Part shown: piece by piece, positions 44,251 to 47,201 of the stretch
How the letters are laid out: each line of letters begins with the position of its first letter
Position numbering within the stretch: the first letter of the stretch is position 1
Assembly: GCF_000275845.1 (NCBI RefSeq)
Contig: NW_006766896.1
Span: 516,308-563,508 of the forward strand
Direction of reading: 5' to 3'
From: Dichomitus squalens LYAD-421 SS1
Lineage: Eukaryota > Basidiomycota > Agaricomycetes > Polyporales > Polyporaceae
DNA: 47,201 nucleotides
Notes under the pieces: model-generated
What the model was told of the DNA's origin: nothing
The model's input: the letters and a program-made list of their open reading frames with translations, nothing else
The model's database searches: none
Program-made: the position numbers and the translations under genes

Positions 44251-45290
44251 TCATTCCTCTGTACGACTCGATTCGAAGTCGTCCAGGATGATGTCCTGTA
44301 CTCGACGACCGAAGACTGTCCCATTCCATCCTGTAGACCACAACATCATCCCGTCTGGAGTGAATGCAACATGATTGATCCGAGCACCATGTTCGAAGAG
44401 AATCGCCAAGCACGACCCGTCGCTAGCCCTCCACACCCTCACCGTCTTGTCACCAGATGCAGAGGCGATATACCTCCCACACGGGGAGAAGCACGCTCCG
44501 GACACAAATTTCTCGTGCCCCTCGAGTGAATGGACCATGGCACCATTCCGTGCATTCCATGTCTTTACTGTCCGGTCGTATGACGTCGAGAGCAGCAGCC
44601 GACCATCCGGGGAAAAGGCCATGTCGAGAACTGCATTTTTGTGTGCCTCCCAGAGCAGAGGCTCCTGTTTGGTCTCCATGTTCCAAACGCGGATGACCCC
44701 ATTCGTATATCCAACAGCAACACATGTACTTTCCGGGCTGAATCTGGCTGTGACGGGATAGTTGTTCGAGCCATCTTGCTGACGTTGGAGTTGGAGTGAC
44801 ATGTATGCGCGGGACGGAAGTTTCCAAACACCACAGCTGTCTGGATGGTGGACTAGAAACCACTGGCTGTTGGGGGAGAACAGGGGGTCAATGATTGTTG
44901 TTCCGTCAAGGACCTGTAGCAGCTGGAATGATCGGCCGTCGTACAGTGTTCTCGCCGTCGCGGGACGAGATGTATGCACCGTTACCCGACCACGCGCAGC
45001 CTCTGATGTAACCCAGAGTACAGCCTTCAAGGGTAGCCGTTTGGTGCGGGCGGTCACGGCTGATGTCCCATATGACGACCTTCCCGCCACTACCTGCGGA
45101 CGCGAGGTGTATGCCGCCCGGTGAGAACGCGAGATCCAAGACCTGTCTGTCATGGGCAAACCACTCTTGCAAGATACATGCATTTCGGGCATCCCAGAGG
45201 ATGATCGTGGAATCCGAGAAGGAGGCCGTCGCTACCCACCACCCATCTGACGAGATGACAAGTGCGTTGACGCGTGAGTCATGCCCGGGT
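44251..45290 (-). pseudogene. WD40-repeat protein gene, frameshifted and 5'-truncated
   Basis: WD repeats form a beta-propeller for protein binding. The N-terminal part reads HDSRVNALVISSDG, WWVATASFSD, STIILWDARN, FAHDRQVLDLAFSPGG and KVVIWDISRD, up to SRDGENT. There the frame changes (about 44,940-44,955) to LYDGRSFQLLQVL and goes on through NGVIRVWNMET, HKNAVLDMAFSPDGRLL, DRTVKTWNARN, HEKFVSGACFSPCGRYI and DKTVRVWRASD to VQDIILDDFESSRTEE. One base change in length explains the break. The first repeat begins abruptly next to the F-box gene's stop, with no start codon found, so the gene lacks its 5' end. The long minus-strand frame starting at 45192 reads its first 95 residues in the wrong frame. 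The C-terminal part and 3' flank are copied at 14.3-14.6 kb. Confidence 0.75.
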
Positions 45291-45334
45291 TGACCAGCTA
45301 CTCAAGTCAACGTCCGGCTAGGAGGTATTTTTAT

Positions 45335-46544
45335 TCAACGGGATTCACAGTATTTGATGTCTTCAGTCAGCGCCCATTTCTCGCTTATCGGAAGGAACCA
45401 CCTGCGGAACTCGTCCGACCAGGAGATCTTCTTCTGTTCATTCAGGATTAGGCCTTCGAGAACGGTCAAGAGGACGCGATGGGAGGGATATCTGAGCAGG
45501 ACCTTGTCCAATGTTGCACAGAGCTCCAGGACAGCAGGTCGACGGCATTGACTGTATAGAATTCCAACCTCGCTATCCCAGATGACCAGAGTGACATCGC
45601 CTATAGCTGTTTGTTCCGAAGCGCGTAAGATTTGAATAGCATAACGGAGTTTCTCGGTCTCGGCTCGTATCCACCATATCAGGGAGGGCTGGAGATCCTC
45701 GCCTAATTGAGGACGCGGCATAGACGAGGCTTCAACTTTGAATTATAAGGAGAATACAATTAGGAAATGGAATGAGATGCGCACGAGTACGTTCTCCCAT
45801 TACGAGCGTAGAGGTAGTCGCGTGTCGACTTATGTGGACCAACAGCTCAGCGACCTGATCGTCCACATCGGGGAGTATCTGGAAGCAGTCTCAACGTATT
45901 AGAAATCGAGGAGCACAGATGACCACGTCGACCCTCACATTCAGCGTTCGCAGCTGTAAATGACAAGAGGAACGATCTTGTAGCATTGGAGTATATTCAT
46001 GCATCTCCAGATACAGACGCTCGCAGGTGAGGTTCTCGACGTTCGGGAAGACCGAAAGGAAATGAACGAAAACGGTTCGTGTTCGGAACCGAGCCGAGCG
46101 GATCGTCAGGTTCAGGAGGCTAGTCGCGAATTGCCAGCCGCAGAGTGGAGTGGACTGGCTAGGCAGGTAGTCGTCAATATCGACAGGAGAGATCCCATTC
46201 AACGTGACATGACGGAGACCGGGGAGGATGGACAGCAGGGGGAACGGAGAGATATCCTCCCCGACCCACGGAAACGACAGAGATTGCACGACAGGTTGAA
46301 GGTGCGACTGAGCTTGGACGGCATGATAGAACGCTTCGAGCTGCTTCATGCTACGGAGGTCAACATTCGTGAAGAGAACGAAGAGGCTCCGAGGATGGAG
46401 CTGGCTGCAGGTGAGAGCGAAAGCACACAGCGTAGCCTTGTCGCTGGAGAAGCAGTCGATGACTTTCTCGATAACCTCCCATGGAAGCGCAGGGGAGTCG
46501 GGGACTGCACGGGGGATGGAACCGGAGGCGAGGGATGCAGGCAA
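45335..46544 (-). CDS. F-box protein
   Basis: F-box proteins link substrates to SCF ubiquitin ligases. The 5' exon has the F-box near its start (LPWEVIEKVIDCFSSDKATL, then CAFALTCSQLHPRSLFVLFT) followed by the leucine-rich stretch usual in basidiomycete members (LQPVVQSLSF, HVTLNGISPVDIDDYLPS, LTIRSARF). Its frame stops at 45,891. A frame on the same strand (45721-45335, IWWIRAETEKLRYAIQILR, SWSDEFRRWFLPISEKW) has the look of the C-terminal part and can follow after an intron of about 170 nt. The real start is unresolved: the frame opens with a TTG, and an ATG 19 nt upstream is in another frame, so a first exon or a small shift is missing. Confidence 0.6.
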
Positions 46545-46985
46545 TTCGCGAGATCATTCATGGAGAACATGGACCGCTGGAGAGCACCTATTGTCGGTAA
46601 GTGATACGGTGACCGTGAGCGGAGCTTTAATAAGAGGACGCTCCGTGACGCGCTCGCTGGCCCGAAGGGGTAGGTGGCGCGTCACGAGAGGGAGAGAGGT
46701 TCGCTCGAGGGATAGACAGGGTATGAGTATCTCGATTGAACGCTCCAGTTTGTACATACAGATCTGGGTTTATATACGGTTCATGGGCGCTATAACAGCT
46801 CTAAGGTTCGGGAAGACTCGGGCTAGATACGAGTGAGATAAGAGAAGCTGAGAGATCGAGGAGAGACAATCCCGAAGCACGGAGTCGATCAGGTACGAAG
46901 GGAGAGAAGAGAAGTAGCGCGTGACGCGGGCGCTACATACGCCCTCCTGGACGACCGCGCCGGTGCGCAGGCGGGGCGTCCACGT
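46545..46985. other. intergenic, presumed F-box promoter
   Basis: Short frames only. A plus-strand frame of 162 residues (46348-46836) is antisense to the F-box gene and is a shadow. Confidence 0.45.
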
Positions 46986-47201
46986 TCAGGACGCGTTCGT
47001 ATCGTCCTTGGTCTCGTCGGGGTTGAATTCCATGGCCGTGTCCTCCCCGCCCGCGTGAGGGGTTTCGGACGCGAAGTCCGGGACGTTGAGGAGTTGAGAG
47101 AGGCCGATGTCCCCCCCTGGGGAACCCGCGTTCGAGGGCGACCCCGCCTCGAAACCCAGGTCGAGACCCGCTTGGTTTTGGAGGTCGAGGGTAGTGGCCA
47201 G
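46986..47201 (-). CDS. 3' end of an acidic protein gene, cut by the window edge
   Basis: The minus strand is open from the right edge to a TGA at 46988-46986, giving 71 C-terminal residues. They are rich in Asp, Glu, Gly, Pro and Ser (LDLQNQAGLDLGFEAGS, GLSQLLNVPDFASE, AMEFNPDETKDDTNAS). Such acidic, low-complexity tails are common in transcription regulators, but no domain is visible and no function is claimed. Codon use is strongly GC-rich, like the DUF6534 tail. The rest of the gene lies to the right of the window. Confidence 0.55.
   Translation of the reverse strand: MATTLDLQNQAGLDLGFEAGSPSNAGSPGGDIGLSQLLNVPDFASETPHAGGEDTAMEFNPDETKDDTNAS

Noticed and set aside
44251..45192. 313-residue minus-strand frame taken as a whole WD40 protein
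   Set aside because: Its first 95 residues are in a different frame from the WD repeats encoded by the same bases, so the true gene is frameshifted.
45999..46836. Plus-strand frames of 201 and 162 residues
   Set aside because: They are antisense to the F-box gene, charged and repetitive, without any domain.

Overview
The window looks like nuclear DNA of a basidiomycete, most likely a wood-decay or other Agaricomycete. Genes are cut by many short introns (about 47-70 nt, GT-AG). A KDZ transposase, a DUF6534 membrane protein, an A-T-R adenylating reductase, an F-box protein and TTAGGG-type telomere-like repeats are all typical of that group. No bacterial-style operons, rRNA or CRISPR arrays were seen. 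Gene models below were spliced by hand from reading frames and splice sites.

Layout. 1-3,040: poorly coding, with a possible hypothetical gene on the minus strand. 3,041-6,803: an apparently intact ten-exon KDZ transposase. 7,755-14,640: a graveyard of host-gene relics (COG2 C-terminal half, Cch1-type calcium-channel N-terminus, WD40 C-terminus) surrounding one small intact five-exon gene (9,954-10,555) that may have a HicA-like fold. 14,732-15,443: a short element with long terminal inverted repeats that carries telomere-like repeats. 15,950-16,711: a small secreted protein.

18,210-25,923: three adjacent intact genes, a zinc alcohol dehydrogenase, an alpha/beta-hydrolase relative with an altered catalytic triad, and an NRPS-like adenylation-thiolation-reductase. 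Together they could form a small metabolic cluster in which a carboxylic acid is activated, reduced to an aldehyde and interconverted with an alcohol. This is inference from adjacency.

26,989-29,935: a DUF6534 multi-span membrane protein with a long disordered tail and a repeat-rich upstream region. 31,739-33,776: two small secreted proteins and a decayed exon that share a signal-peptide exon and phase-1 intron with the 16.7 kb gene.

34,092-41,246: two diverging secreted TAP-like serine hydrolases (the minus copy probably broken, the plus copy intact) that share an 11-nt microexon, with a conserved 80-residue protein gene between them. 41,651-43,132: a TPR-SET protein. 43,690-44,150: LTR-like DNA. 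44,251-45,290: a frameshifted WD40 gene that is the likely parent of the 14.4 kb relic. 45,335-46,544: an F-box protein. 46,986-47,201: the 3' end of a gene running off the right edge.
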